NCBI RefSeq assembly: GCF_034190915.1
Contig: NW_026947485.1
Location: forward strand, 51,629,019 to 51,693,018
From: Cavia porcellus
Lineage: Eukaryota; Chordata; Mammalia; Rodentia; Caviidae
Reading direction: 5' to 3'
DNA length: 64,000 bases
Made by a program: the position numbers and the translations under genes. Of the stretch, positions 22,010-33,639 are shown in pieces. The notes beneath the pieces are model-generated. The model worked only from the letters and a program-made list of their open reading frames with translations, searched no databases and was not told the DNA's origin. Every line of letters begins with the position of its first letter. The first letter of the stretch is position 1.

Positions 22010-24770
22010 GGTGTTGGTTCCCAGAGCATCTCTATTTAATTCTCCCATCTGGTCTGTGAAGGATACAGGTGGGTCATGGACAATGATGGTAGATTACCAG
22101 AAAATGAATGAAGTCATGATTTAGATTCCAGCTTCTGTACCAGATGCGGTTTTCTTGTTTGAGCAGATTAACATGTCCTGGTATTTGGTATGCCGTTAGT
22201 GATTTGGCAAATGCCTTCTCCGTGCCTATTTGTAAGGCCCATCAGAAATAACTTGCTTTCCACTGGAAAAGTCAGCAGTATACCTTTACTGTCCTGCCTC
22301 AGGGTCATACTAAATCTTCAGCCCTGTGTCATAACTTATTTCTCTTCCACAAGTTATATTGATGACCTTATGCTGACTGGGCCAAGTAAGCAGGAGGTGC
22401 CAATCTGGATTTGTTAGTGAAGCTCTCAGAGCCAGAGGATGGAAAATAAATCCAGCTAAAATTCAAAGTCCTTGTACCTTAGTGAAATTTCTAGGAGTCC
22501 AGTGGTGTGGGCATACAGAAATATTACTTTTAATATGAAAGATAAGCTATTGCATTTGGCTTTCCTTACAGCAAAAAAATGAAACAAAACACCTAGTGGA
22601 GCCATTTGAATGTTGGAGGCAAAACATTCTTCACTCAAGCGTTTTACCATTTACCAAGTGACTTAGAAAACCACTAGTTTTGAGTGGGACTCAAAACAAG
22701 AAAAGAATCTACAACAGGTCCAGGATACCGTGCAGGGTGCTCTTCCACTGAGGCCATATGACCCAGTAGATCCAAAGTGTTAGTGGCAGGTAAGAATGCT
22801 GTTTGTACTCGCTGGAAGACCCCATTAGGTGACATGCAGTAGAGACCTTTAGGATTTTGGAGCAAAGATAACATCTGATGACAACTAACTTCCATTTGAA
22901 AGACAGCTGTTGCCCTGCTACTGGGCCTTAGTGGAAACTAAACATTTGATGGTGGCATACTATGTTACTTGCTACCTGAGTTGCCTATAATGACCTGGAT
23001 GCTATCTGATTCACCAAGTAATAGGTCAGACATGGACAGCAGCAGTCTATCATTAAGTGTAGATGATATATGTGTGATCAAGCCAGAGTAAGTCCAGAGG
23101 GTACAAGAAAATTACATGAAAAAGTTTCCCAGATGCCTATGGTTCCTACTCCTGCTATATTATCTTTTTTTCCTCAAGATGCACCTAGAGGTTTGTGGAG
23201 TGTACTATATGATCGACTGACAGAGGAAGAGAAAACAGAGGCCTAATTTACAGATGGTCCTACATGTTATGCAGGCACCACTCACAAGTGGACAGCTGTA
23301 GCTTTACAACCCCTTCCCAGGACATCCCTGAAAGACTGGAGACATCTTCATGGTGAGTAGAACTTCATGCAGTACACATGGTAGTACATTTTTCCTTAAA
23401 GAAGAAATAGCCATTTTAATAATCAAGGACTTTAACAATCAAGTAGATAAGATGACTTGTTCCATATGGTGATCAACCTCTTAATTCAGTCACTGCATCA
23501 TTGCCCAGTGGGCTCATGAACATAGTAGCCATTGTGTAAAAAGTAGAGCTTATGCATGGGGTCAGCAACATGGTCTCTTACTCACCAAGGCTGGTCTGGC
23601 TCCAGTCACTACTGACAGTCCAATATGACAGCAGCAAAGACCCATAATGAGTCCCTGATATGGCACTATTCCCCAGAGTGATCAGCCTGAGACTTGGTGA
23701 AAGGTTGATTGTATTCAACTGCTCCCATCAAGGAAAGGACCGCACTTTGTCCTCACTGATATGAATTTGCCTTTCCTGCAGGTATTGCTTTTGTCAGAAC
23801 TACAGTGCCTTATCCACCATCATGGAGTTCCACACATTTCCACAGGATTTCCTCTAACCAAAGAACACATTTATGATCAAAGAAGTGAGGTAATGGACTC
23901 CTATGCATGGAATTAGTTGGTCTTACTCTGTCCTTCACCATCCAGAAACAGCCAGATTGATAGAAAGGTGAAATGGGCTTTCAAAGACACTTACAGCGCC
24001 AAGTAGTTGGCAATATCAGGGCTGAGGGAAATTTCTTCAAAAGGCTGAATTGCATATGCTTCAAATCAGTATTGTCTATATGGTACTGTGTCTTTAATCA
24101 TCAGGATTCACAGGATTCACAGGATCTCCAGTCATCAGGATTCATAGGATTCACAGGATCAAGGAACAGAAGAGGGAATGGTTCCACTCTCCATTACCCC
24201 AGTGATCCACTAGTAAAATTTTTGTTTTTCATTTCTGTGACCTTATGCACTACTGTTTTAGAAGTCTTATTTCCAGAGTGGGAAAGGTTTGTACCAGGAA
24301 GCTCAACAATGATACTAGTGAACCAGAGCCTAAGACTTACCTCTTTGGTCATTTTGATCTTCTTGTGTCTCTGAGAAACAAACTAAAAGGGAGTTACAGT
24401 TTGGCAGGGGTGATTGGCCAGGTTATCAAGGAGGAATTGGACTATTACTTCCCAATGGAGGAAAGGAAGAATATAGTCAGAGTGCCAGGGATCCCTTAGG
24501 ATAGCTCTAATATTACTATGCCTGTTATTAAAGTCAGTGGGAAACTACAACAATCCAATCCAGGCAGTGAGAAATGATTCAGAACCCTTAGCAATGAAGA
24601 TGGTCATCCCTCCAGGGAAACAACCAAGACCTGCTGAGGTGCTTGCTGAAGACCAAAGAAATATAGAATGGGTAACAGAAGAATACAGTTCTAAGTACCA
24701 CTATGACCCCATGATCAGCTACAGAAACAAGAACTATAATTGCAGTAGTTCTTTACTAATATAATTCCAA
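22010..24770 (+). pseudogene. Decayed endogenous retrovirus pol, class III (ERV-L-like)
   Basis: Retroviral polymerase polyprotein remnants occur in order but in several frames with many stops. The RT fingers/palm region covers about 22020-22500, including a readable YIDD active-site motif near 22358. RNase H-like sequence covers about 22680-23400, with a TDG-type catalytic Asp motif near 23253. Integrase covers about 23480-24170, with a His-rich zinc-binding part near 23500 and an LTD-type motif near 23752. A dUTPase-like domain covers about 24190-24530 with a linker tail to 24770. A dUTPase placed after integrase and no env downstream are features of ERV-L. Gag and protease are not recognisable to the left. 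The copy is not coding-competent. Confidence 0.78.
24097..24162. repeat. Small minisatellite of 'aggattcac' units inside the ERV pol relic
   Basis: The unit 'caggattcacaggat' and its variants recur about five times, including a longer unit 'tcatcaggattca' seen twice about 34 bp apart. It lies at the integrase-dUTPase junction and appears to be a local expansion after decay. Confidence 0.75.
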
Positions 24771-25016
24771 TGTAATCTGATGTTGATAGCCTTAATATTG
24801 ATTGTTATAAGATTGTTATAATCTTCAAGCTACGGAACGCTAAGAGTAAGCATCACCCAAAGAAAACTTGCCTTCTACTCTGGGGAGATAATTAGTGTGT
24901 TTCTGTTTGTAAACAAGATAGTTATAACATGTTAGGCATAATTATGAACTTGTCATTGTATCTGGAGACTATGCTTAAAGAAACATGTCTGGTTGTCAAG
25001 TTGACAGTGGGTGAAC
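24771..25016. other. Spacer between the pol relic and the putative 3' LTR
   Basis: No env-like reading frame. The direct passage from pol to LTR fits an env-less class III element. Confidence 0.4.
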
Positions 25017-25550
25017 TGTGGTAGTTAATTGATTGTGTCAATTTGAGTAAGTAATGCCTAACTGAACTGGCTCAGTACTCGTATGGAAGATGTACCCTAA
25101 GCAGGGTTATTACCAGAATGGCATAAGAAGGGAAACGAAGAGGATGGATTGCTTCTGTTTTCTTTGGAGGAGCTCCAATCTTCACTTTCACCTTTGCTTT
25201 CGTCTCCTTCTTTCAGTGAAGATTTTTCCTCTCCCAACACTGACTTTCCAGCCTTCTAGCACAAACTCTTCAACCTCTCATTGCAGATCTTTTGGCCTCT
25301 TGAAAGAGACTTACATGTGATGTTACACAGAATTCCAGGCCTTCAATTAGGTCCCCAGTGCACAGACAGACCTCTTATACTCCTTTACACCCAACTCTGT
25401 GTGTAGCCACTGTAAGCCAGTCTTGTACATTTCCATGTTCACATATTTTGTATATCTATTTCTCTAGTAGGCACTGCCTAGAAAGGTATAGTTGCTGTGA
25501 TTATGAACATAGGGCTTAGACTCTGCTACCGAAGAGGACAGCACCTATTG
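25017..25550 (+). repeat. Probable 3' LTR of the ERV-L-like element
   Basis: It starts with TGTGGTAGTTAATTGATTG and 'tgtcaatttgag', a beginning typical of MT2/MLT2-type LTRs, and sits in the position expected of the 3' LTR. The right boundary is approximate because I could not find a partner LTR to align with. Confidence 0.5.
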
Positions 25551-25999
25551 TTTCCACCAACTTTTGCAATCATATCATCTGAAGAAAGACAGCTGTGGCC
25601 AACATTCCAGACTTTCAATTAATATTTGGCTGACAAAAGGTCTCAAGGTACTCTTGGCTTTCACTGGAATCCTGGCTCATTTATCTGCCTTAGTGACTCT
25701 CATCTCTTCCTGTGGACTTACCTTCCACCTGCATGCAGAAGTATGATGCTGTGGCATAACAATAAATGCCTGTCCCAGTTCCTGAGAGAGCATCTAAAAC
25801 CTATGCCAAAGTGCTAGCACAATATTTTGTTTTAATATTTATCTTTGGCCCACTTTCTGAGACAGTCTTAAAGCCTTTATTTATAATTTCCTGAATGATA
25901 GGAGTATCTAATATAGAGCTCCTTAATCCTTGGGCTTTCCTCGGTGATAGGAGTATATTGTTTTTCCTAATGAGGTGATGGTAGGATTCTGGATAACCA
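25551..25999. other. Unassigned sequence between LTR-like blocks
   Basis: Possibly the end of the LTR or another decayed repeat. No gene is visible. Confidence 0.3.
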
Positions 26000-26440
26000 A
26001 AGGATGGGAACTATTTGCCAGAAAGTTAACTGAGTGATAGATACTGAAACTTTCAGTCCAATTCCTGAATGTATGTGAGTTGGGAGAGGTGCTGTAAGAT
26101 GAATTATCAGTAGCTAATGATTAATCAATCATGCCTATGTAATGAAGTCACCAGAAAATCCTAAAGGACAAAATGGGGAAATTTCAAAGGGATCCTTTGC
26201 GTCATACCTTTCCCAAACATAAGTAAACTGTTTCACTGAGCAGTATGAGCTGCTCTAGTGAATTAATTGAACCAAGGAAGGAGTCACTGAAACTCCAATT
26301 TGTAACTGGTCAGTCAGAAGCTCAGGAAATAATCCAGAGTTTGGGATCACCATTAGAAGTTGGAGTCTTGTAAGACTGAACCCTTCATGCTGATGCTCCC
26401 TACTGGAAGAATGTATGAGAATTAAATTATAGGACAACTA
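26000..26440 (+). repeat. Probable retroviral LTR fragment
   Basis: The order 'cctatgtaatgaagtcacc', 'aaaatcctaaaggac', then 'gactgaacccttcatgctg' and 'gaattaaattataggac' resembles the 3' half of an old ERV LTR known from many mammals. The family is not assigned and no internal region is attached. Confidence 0.4.
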
Positions 26441-26696
26441 GTTTAGGGCAATCTTTTGCTCCAACTCTGCCATAAGCTCCAAATATTGATATCCCTTTCC
26501 CTAATGATTATCTCTCACTGAGCCAATAAACTAAAGCTGGCAAGCTTCCCAGACTGTTTATTCCTTATCTTTCTTTGTATGGAAGACAGTTATCTTACCT
26601 GGTGACTCTATGTTCTGAATGTTTCCTTCCTGTTATCCCATTTCCAGCATCACTCTGGCCAAAACATAGTGTAGACCTTCATTTTACGTCATATGA

Positions 26697-26797
26697 ATTA
26701 ACAAAATGTAACCCAAGCATTCAGGAAACTGAGGTACATAGTAAGTTAAAAAAAAAAAAAAACAGCTTGAGTTAGAGTGAGAGTGAGACCCTGCCAA
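26697..26797 (+). repeat. Truncated B1-like SINE
   Basis: 'acccaagcattcaggaaact' and a later 'gagtgagaccctg' are B1 landmarks in sense orientation, interrupted by a poly(A) run. The 5' part is missing. Confidence 0.55.
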
Positions 26798-26810
26798 AAT
26801 ATATATGTAT

Positions 26811-26901
26811 AGAGAGACAGACAGACAGACAGACAGAGAGACAGACAGAGACAGAGACAGAGACAGAGACAGAGAGAGACAGAGAGAGAGAGATAGAGAG
26901 A
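26811..26901. repeat. (GACA)n/(GA)n microsatellite
   Basis: A GACA tetranucleotide run grading into GAGACA and GA units. It follows the tail of the truncated B1 and probably grew from it. The reverse-strand Ser/Leu frames are artefacts. Confidence 0.95.
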
Positions 26902-27169
26902 ACTCCCAAATGAAATTATACCAATAATTATGCTTGAAGAAATAGTAGTCCAAAGAAAAATTAGAACCAAGGTAAACTCTACTAATCAATCTAATCTAAT
27001 TCAATCTGGTGTAATCAGCTTCTTAGAAAACACCTGAAACACACTTGGCCTTCTCATTTGGATGAGAATTGCTTCTTCCAACCACTGTATTCCTTCCCAA
27101 AGCCTTTGCATATCCTTAGCTCCAGGCTGTGGCTTTATGGCTTATATCTATATGTCTCCTGAAGCCCTG

Positions 27170-27485
27170 TGATCACACGTGGGGCTTTTGGGAGGAGAAG
27201 AGATATTGTGTATGTGATACTCATAATGTGATGTTGAGAGGTAAAACATGGTTGTAGGAGGTGGGTCTCTGGAGCCATGACCTGGAAAAGTCTCCTCCCT
27301 TGATTTCTCTGCCTCCTTTTGCCACACCATAAACAATTCTCTTCCACCATATCCCTTTGCCATGCCACTCTGCCTTAGAGTCAGCTACCAACTAAAATCT
27401 TTACATATTGTGAGCTAAAATAAACCATTCTTCCTGAGCATTGTGGGTATTGTGTATCGTGTTAGGATGAGAAGGTAAGACAAGT
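27170..27485 (+). repeat. MaLR-type LTR fragment
   Basis: The order 'gtaggaggtgggtctctgga', a 'gccacaccat' phrase, then 'gagctaaaataaaccattc' with an AATAAA-like signal fits ERVL-MaLR LTRs. The left end is uncertain. The opposing short open frames are incidental. Confidence 0.5.
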
Positions 27486-27489
27486 GGTT

Positions 27490-29412
27490 TCTCTTTTGTT
27501 CACTATCAACCTTTTAGAGTTTTTAGCTTCTTTAGTGAGATCAGAATTATGCTTATTGTCCCTCAGAAGATCTTGGTGCCATGTGAGAAATTCCATACTT
27601 CATAAAAGGTTAGAGAAAAGGAGAAAGACAGTGTGGAAGAACAAAGAAGGGATTAGCTTGTAAGACTTCAATGTTTTTCTCTGGTGAACTAATAAAGACT
27701 CATATACCTATCCCTACTACATGGGAATTCTTTCTCTTTACATCTATATGTATCAGCCCATTCTGTCATTCCTCACAAAAACTGTCTTCTCCATCCTAGG
27801 ATATGGGAAAATATTTATTTTATTGCGTGGTACTATGCATACAGTTGTCTGTTTATATTCTTCACTATTCTCACTGACAGACTATAGATTAGTATGCCAG
27901 TGTTCTGACATTCTAAGTGTTTGCTAGGAATAGGATGATGGCTCATTCATTGAATTTCTTTTCTCTAGAAGTTTCATTAGCCCCACAATATGCTTCTACC
28001 AAAACTGTTGTAAATATGGGCTCTCTGAGAAAGACCAGTAACTCCTAAGAAGTCATGCCATCCAGTGTGTGAGCAGTCCTACCATACTAGAAGAAAATTA
28101 TTAGGCTCGTTTTTCAAATGTGTAGGTAGATTCTGGGCTATTTTTATGAAATGAAAATGAAGAGCTTGATTTTTTTTTGTCCTTACAAACAAATCTCCCT
28201 CTGAGAGGCTTTTTTCAGGAGGTTGATATACATCGGTTACAGATCACTGGTTGTATTTCAGACCTGTAAGCAGCCATGGTTATCTTTTCTCTTCCCTGGT
28301 ACTGGTGGATTGACTTCAATAACAGTGAGAATTAGGTGCCCCTTATTTGTTAGATGAAATATAAGACTATTTGATAGTTTTACTGCAAATTCTCAAAGAA
28401 GAGCAAGTTCCAAATTATTCTGATTTGTTGTATCAACAAGAAGGACGATCTCTAAAATGCATTTTTTTAATGAGCAAAGAATTTTTCTTTTTGGGAAAAT
28501 TAATACGTAAGTTTCAGATATTTTCTACTTTATCTTATAGTCAACTCTGGGTAGCCAGTTACCATACTGGAACTGTTAGTAATTTTGAGTTCATTAATTT
28601 TTTCGTGTATTGGATTTGTTGGGTGCAGATATCAAGAACATTTTTTGTCTCTGCTGTCTAGCAGTTCTGTAGAATTTCAGCAGTGTGCTCCAATCAGGAA
28701 AGAAACTGATTCTTCCCTAACTGCTGGTATGTTCAACATCATGAATTCCTGATCCCATTTTAGGCTAACAATTAATCTATTCCAACTGTTCAGCAGCCTG
28801 GCTGACCCTGTAGTGGACAAAGCAAGTCATCAAGAGTTGATGTGCTGCCCTCTTTTGATGGATGACTGTAATTTCTTGATAAATTTGATGTAAGTTATAA
28901 AATAATTTTCACCTTGTAAAGTGAATATGAAAGAAAGTTAGAAAAGCAAGACACATAATTGGAGCAAAGAGATAAGACTTAGGGAAATATTTTAAGATGG
29001 GTGAAAAGCTATCTTATATCGACTTGTAAGGAGGTTTAATTACAACAGAGAGAAATTTAAGTTCCAGGAGTGAAAAGACAAATATTACAAAAGCAAATTC
29101 CAAGAGAAATGAGAGGAGAAGACATCCAGCATATATATAAGTAGAAGAATTCCCTTGGAATGGAATAAAATCCTTTTTATTGAGAAAATGCCAAGTATCA
29201 GTGTTCCCTGTAGCTTCCTATTCTGTCTCTGTTATCACTCATCCCTGTCCCAGTACTAAATGCATATTTTTAAAGTCACAGGTTTTTTACATCTTGCAAA
29301 GCCAGTATCATTTTTGTTTTTATAATTAATTTTGATATTTCACCATTTAAATATTCCTTTGTTCTTAATGCATTTTTTTACTCAGGTAGCTTTTCCTTGA
29401 TTTCTTTTTCCT
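27490..29412. other. Unique AT-rich DNA
   Basis: No gene or confident repeat recognised. Some parts (28680-28880) are less AT-rich but show no exon signals. Confidence 0.35.
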
Positions 29413-29466
29413 TACACACACACACACACACTCACACACACACTTACACACATACACACACACATG
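29413..29466. repeat. Imperfect (CA)n microsatellite
   Basis: CA units interrupted by single T substitutions. Confidence 0.95.
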
Positions 29467-29937
29467 CATGCTTGCACATATTTCAGATCTTTCCTTGGAA
29501 TAAGTATTTTGATTGCCTCATAAATAGGCCTAATAGGACATGATTGGTTTATCATGACTGATGCAAAAATCTTTTGACCTCATGTTCACCCTTCCTACTT
29601 CAAACACATTTCTCACCCAGCTAGGAGAAAATTAGACTGCCCCAATGCCCTTTCAATCAGTCAGTCAATCTTCACAGTAGTTTTCACCCACCCACCAAAG
29701 GCTTACCCACATTGCAGCCATGATAGCACCGCATAGCTGTGAGAATGGAATGAAATGAAAGAAGTTTTGGTAAGGGAACAAAAAAACAAAGAAATTATTG
29801 CATATTTTCAGTGGGAATGTAAATTAACAGTTATAATGGCAAACAATGTGAAAGTGTCTTAGAATATTAACACTAGAAGTATGGTGGGGCACAAGATTTC
29901 AGCTAGGATGAGTAAATTCAGGAGATCTGTCATGCAG

Positions 29938-30286
29938 TGTGACCACTAATCTTGATGTGTCAGCTTCATTGCGTTAAGAAACATATAACAGATTAGTAGA
30001 GCACCCCCCCCCATGTATGTCTGGGTGAGTCATGAATGTGAGTACTATGTATAGTGTCTCACCTATTCCTCTCTGGTGCTATTTCTCTACTCTGCTCTCT
30101 GGTCCTCATGAACTAAGCAGGTTTGCTCTGCCACACCATTCTGATATGGTATTCCTGCCTTGGAGCCAGCTATCTATGGACTGAAACTCCTCAAACCACA
30201 ATCTAAATTAAACTTTCTCTCCTTGAAGTTTTCTCCTTGAAGTTTCTGTGTTCATTAGCAAAGAAAAAGGTAATGAACACAAAACA
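29938..30286 (+). repeat. 5' LTR of a MaLR element
   Basis: It begins TGTGACC and 'taatcttgatgtgtcagc' and ends ACA. It aligns along its length with the block at 31369-31697. Shared landmarks are 'aatcttgat', 'ggtgagtcatg'-like and 'ccatgaactaag'-like phrases and the final A-rich end. A small internal duplication 'tctccttgaagttt' lies near 30220. Confidence 0.8.
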
Positions 30287-31368
30287 TGGTACCAGAACAG
30301 TTGGGTCATTGCTGTGACAAAACCCAACAATACAATATTGAAGCTTTTGGAACCAGTTTATAGGACAAATTTGGAAAAATTTAGAGCTGTAGGTCAGAAC
30401 TCCTCGAATGCTACAAACTGAAGAGTAGGATGCAGACAGAAATGTGGATCATAAATCCAAGGCTCAGGAGGTTTCCCTCCACTAATGGTTGCAATAAAGG
30501 ATTTTGGAATAAAGGATATATGTGTTGCTCTGTGGCAGAAATTTTGTCTATATTTTGCATATGTCCTGAGACTGAGGCAAACTGGGATTTAGGGAAGTAG
30601 ACTAATCTAGTGGAGAAATGTCAAAACAGGCTACATCACGTTGTAGCATGGGTACTGCTCGCAGCTTTTCGCCAACTTTATAGTGAGAATCAGGGACAAA
30701 AGGCAAAGCAGAAAAAAGTTGTAATAGTCCAGCAGGAGCCAAGTGTAAAGTTGGAACCACAGGAAGTACAGCTGCAAAAGAGATTGGTCTCATTTAAAAA
30801 GAAACCAATACTTGTTCAGCAACAGGGAGAAAGATGTTGTGAGGGCATCTCAGCAATCAGCAAGACCTTATCTAAGAGGGCAGTGAGTCAGGTGCGAGAG
30901 TGAAGGCAAAATTGCAGAGGAAAAGCCCAGAGAGTCAGGTGATAGAAATTTGGAACTTATTAGGAAATCTGCAGGTCATCCAATGAGAGAGGCCTTGTGA
31001 GATGAATTTGATCAGATTTTAAAGATAGAGCTAATAGTGATCTTTGGAACTTGCAACCTACTACATGGAACCACAGGGTTTAATGCTTGTCCTGTTGGTT
31101 TTCAATTTTGATATTTCTGATTGTTTTCTCTTCCCTTAATGCTCTCTTTTATGCCACTGTACACTGGAATTATGTTTTTTTTTTCTAAAGAAATTCACAA
31201 CTAAGAGTTTACCTTGAGTCTCAGAACTTGGGCTTAAACTTGAAAAATGCTAGAACTTTTGAGCCTTTGGGAAAGATATTATTGAATTTCTAGTTGTATG
31301 TGAGATAGTTTTATTTTATTAGGTGAAAGCATGAATGTGTTTGGATGTGACACTGACAAGGAGAAGAT
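30287..31368 (+). other. Internal region of the MaLR element
   Basis: Non-coding as it stands. One plus-strand frame of 97 codons (30610-30903) is rich in Lys/Gln and has no recognised domain. Confidence 0.55.
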
Positions 31369-31697
31369 TGTGACTTAATCTTGATATGTCCACATCATTG
31401 CAATGGGAAACACTTAGCAAATTAATGTAGCATGTTCCTCAGTGTGTATGGGTGGGTCATGGAAACACGGTCTTGGGTATTATATGGTTCCTTACCCATT
31501 CCTCTTCAGTGCCTGTCCTCTGTGCTGCTCCCTGACCACCATGAACTAAGTAGCTTTGTTTTGCATGATGAGCTTTCTGCCCTATAGCCAGTTGAATAAG
31601 GACTGAATTCCACCAAACTGTGACTTAATTTTTGCTCCTTTAAGTTAATGTAAGACATCACACCCAGCAACAAGAAGGCTGAGTAATACATACAACA
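31369..31697 (+). repeat. 3' LTR of the MaLR element
   Basis: It begins TGTGACTTAATCTTGATATG, is parallel to the 5' LTR and ends ACA before unique AT-rich DNA. Confidence 0.8.
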
Positions 31698-31952
31698 TGA
31701 TGATTATTGTTAATAACTGTATGTAATATATTGTGAAGTTGCTAAAACGTTAGATCTCACATGTTCTCTCAACAAAAACAGTAAGTATTTAAGTTAAAGG
31801 ATATATTAATTGCTTGTATTAAATCGTCACATTGCAAGCATATCTCAAAGCATCAGGTATTGTGTAAATGTTTACAATTTTTGTCAGTCACCTTCTGAAT
31901 ATTTCATATATTTATTTTAAATTTACTATTGTAAATTGTATAATTTTGGGCT

Positions 31953-32035
31953 AAGGATATAGCTCATTGGCATACTGCTTGCCTGTCAAGCACCAGGTTT
32001 CCAGTACCAAAATCAATAAACAGGTAAATAAAAAT
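31953..32035 (+). repeat. ID-like SINE, sense
   Basis: 'gctaaggatatagctcattg' is the A-box side and 'gcaccaggtttccagtacc' the B-box side of a tRNA-derived ID element. An A-rich AATAAA/TAAA tail follows. Confidence 0.75.
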
Positions 32036-32092
32036 AAATTGTATATATTCATTATAATCAACAGATTATTTTGAAATGTATTCATATATATA

Positions 32093-32350
32093 GAATGATT
32101 TAATTAATACTTTAATTGTATTTGAACTTTAGAAAATAAGTTACAATGTTATATCTACCAGTCCTACTGAAATGTAGACTCCTTGGGACTAATATTTTGT
32201 ATCTCTAAAATTCTATTTGTTGAATGATTTAATTAATACTTTAATTGTATTTGAACTTTAGAAAATAAGTTACAATGTTATATCTACCAGTCCTACTGAA
32301 ATGTAGACTCCTTGGGACTAATATTTTGTATCTCTAAAATTCTATTTGTT
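32093..32350. repeat. Perfect 129-bp tandem duplication
   Basis: Bases 32093-32221 and 32222-32350 are identical by eye, and neither neighbouring base extends the left match. The unit includes an L2/MIR-like 3' end ('atgtagactccttgggact' with 'ctatttgttgaatga'). Total identity within otherwise diverged DNA implies a recent event or an assembly duplication. Confidence 0.95.
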
Positions 32351-32831
32351 GACTAATGTAAATTCCAAAGAACGTTTTTCATTGGTCTTTTTATGTCTAG
32401 ATCTCAGTTTGAAAACATCAGTTTGTGAGCTTTTGTCTTTCCCCAAATAAAAATTCAGACTAGTCCATTGTCTCTATCACGATCTGTTCCTGGTAAAATG
32501 TGAAGAATAAGCAGGGCCAGTGTTCGTGGATCTTCAAGCCATTTAACTTTCTTTTTCAGCTTTGCTGTCTTCAGTATTCTGTATATGGATGGTGACTACC
32601 CATCTCAATAGTATCACGATATAGAAGCTAAAATTCTCAAAATACGATTCACCGGTTCTTTGTTCCTGTGTTCCTCCTCTGCTTTCTGTAGAACTATCCA
32701 CTTCCAAAGTAAGACTTCTTTATTTTCTTTCTCTTATCCAATTTAGCAACTATTTGTATACCAACATGAAAGACTCAGGAACTCTGCAGCAAGAGAGAAA
32801 GAAGAGACCTTGAGGCATACTGATACTCCCA

Positions 32832-33636
32832 TTTTGTTGAAAAGAAAGACAAAGAGCATTTTGAGTGGTTTGTTGAATACAGTAGGCGGAAAGATCTATG
32901 TACCAGCATAATTTTCCACTTTCATTTTTTCCATGTCCTGGTGCAAATACACAAAAGTGTCCTCCAAGTAGTCTTTATAAATGGTGAGTCCTATCTTTGT
33001 GATTTCCACTTGGTACAGTTTAAGGTCTTTAATGCTGGACTGTGAGTATAGCAATGTTAGGGACTATGTCTATTTTAACATCATTATTCATTGAGTGAGT
33101 AGCGTAGTCAGTTGTGACAAAGTTTTCATAGGCCCTCAATAAATGTTGGATGAATAAATACATGATTGATAACCTTTACCATGTTGCTTTACATGCCATG
33201 AGCCCAATCACTTTGGTCCTGCCTACCGATCTATTTTCATATTGCTTTGCCATTTGAAGTTCTACAAACAAACAGTACACTTTTTCTTCATACATAAATG
33301 TTCTCTGAAGAAAATGGCTCTCTTGTTCCAGTTCCATGTGGTATTTTATTTTAAATCATTTTATTGTTCAAAATTATTTCAAGGTCAAGGTCCATAACAT
33401 TTATGGGCATTTCCTCTTGCCTATGTACTGTGGATCAAAGTAGACAGGTAACCAGTAAGTGCTTGCTGAATTAAGTGTTATTAAATAATTTTGCCTTCAT
33501 TACAAAGATTTTTCACACACTTTATTTGATAAGCTTTTGCCAATACTCTTTCTATTTTGGCAGAGCAAATATTGATATTGCCACTTTGTTGAAAAGAGAA
33601 GCAAAGAGAATTTTGAGTGGTTTGCTGAATACAGTA
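32832..33636 (-). repeat. Pair of related MIR-antisense relics 752 bp apart, with L2 ends between
   Basis: Bases 32832-32884 and 33584-33636 share 47 of 53 positions and look like the reverse complement of MIR. They also share bases that are not MIR-like, such as 'gaatacagta' at the right end. Between them lie two L2/MIR-like ends (33035-33163 with 'ctcaataaatgttggatga', and 33405-33490 with 'cagtaagtgcttgctgaat'). Confidence 0.55.
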
Positions 33637-33639
33637 TGA

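Larger units (their letters stand above)
29938..31697 (+). mobile_element. Two-LTR ERVL-MaLR retrotransposon
   Basis: Two related LTRs of about 330-350 bp flank about 1.08 kb of internal sequence. That sequence starts with 'tggtaccagaacagttgg' in the primer-binding-site position and ends in an AG-rich 'caaggagaaga' polypurine-like tract. No gag or pol is recognisable, as expected for non-autonomous MaLR elements that rely on ERV-L proteins. The LTRs differ at many sites, so the insertion is old. No clean 5-bp target duplication was found. Confidence 0.78.

Noticed and set aside
26684..26989. Minus-strand frames with Ser/Leu and Cys/Leu repeats
   Set aside because: Produced by the (GACA)/(GA) microsatellite.
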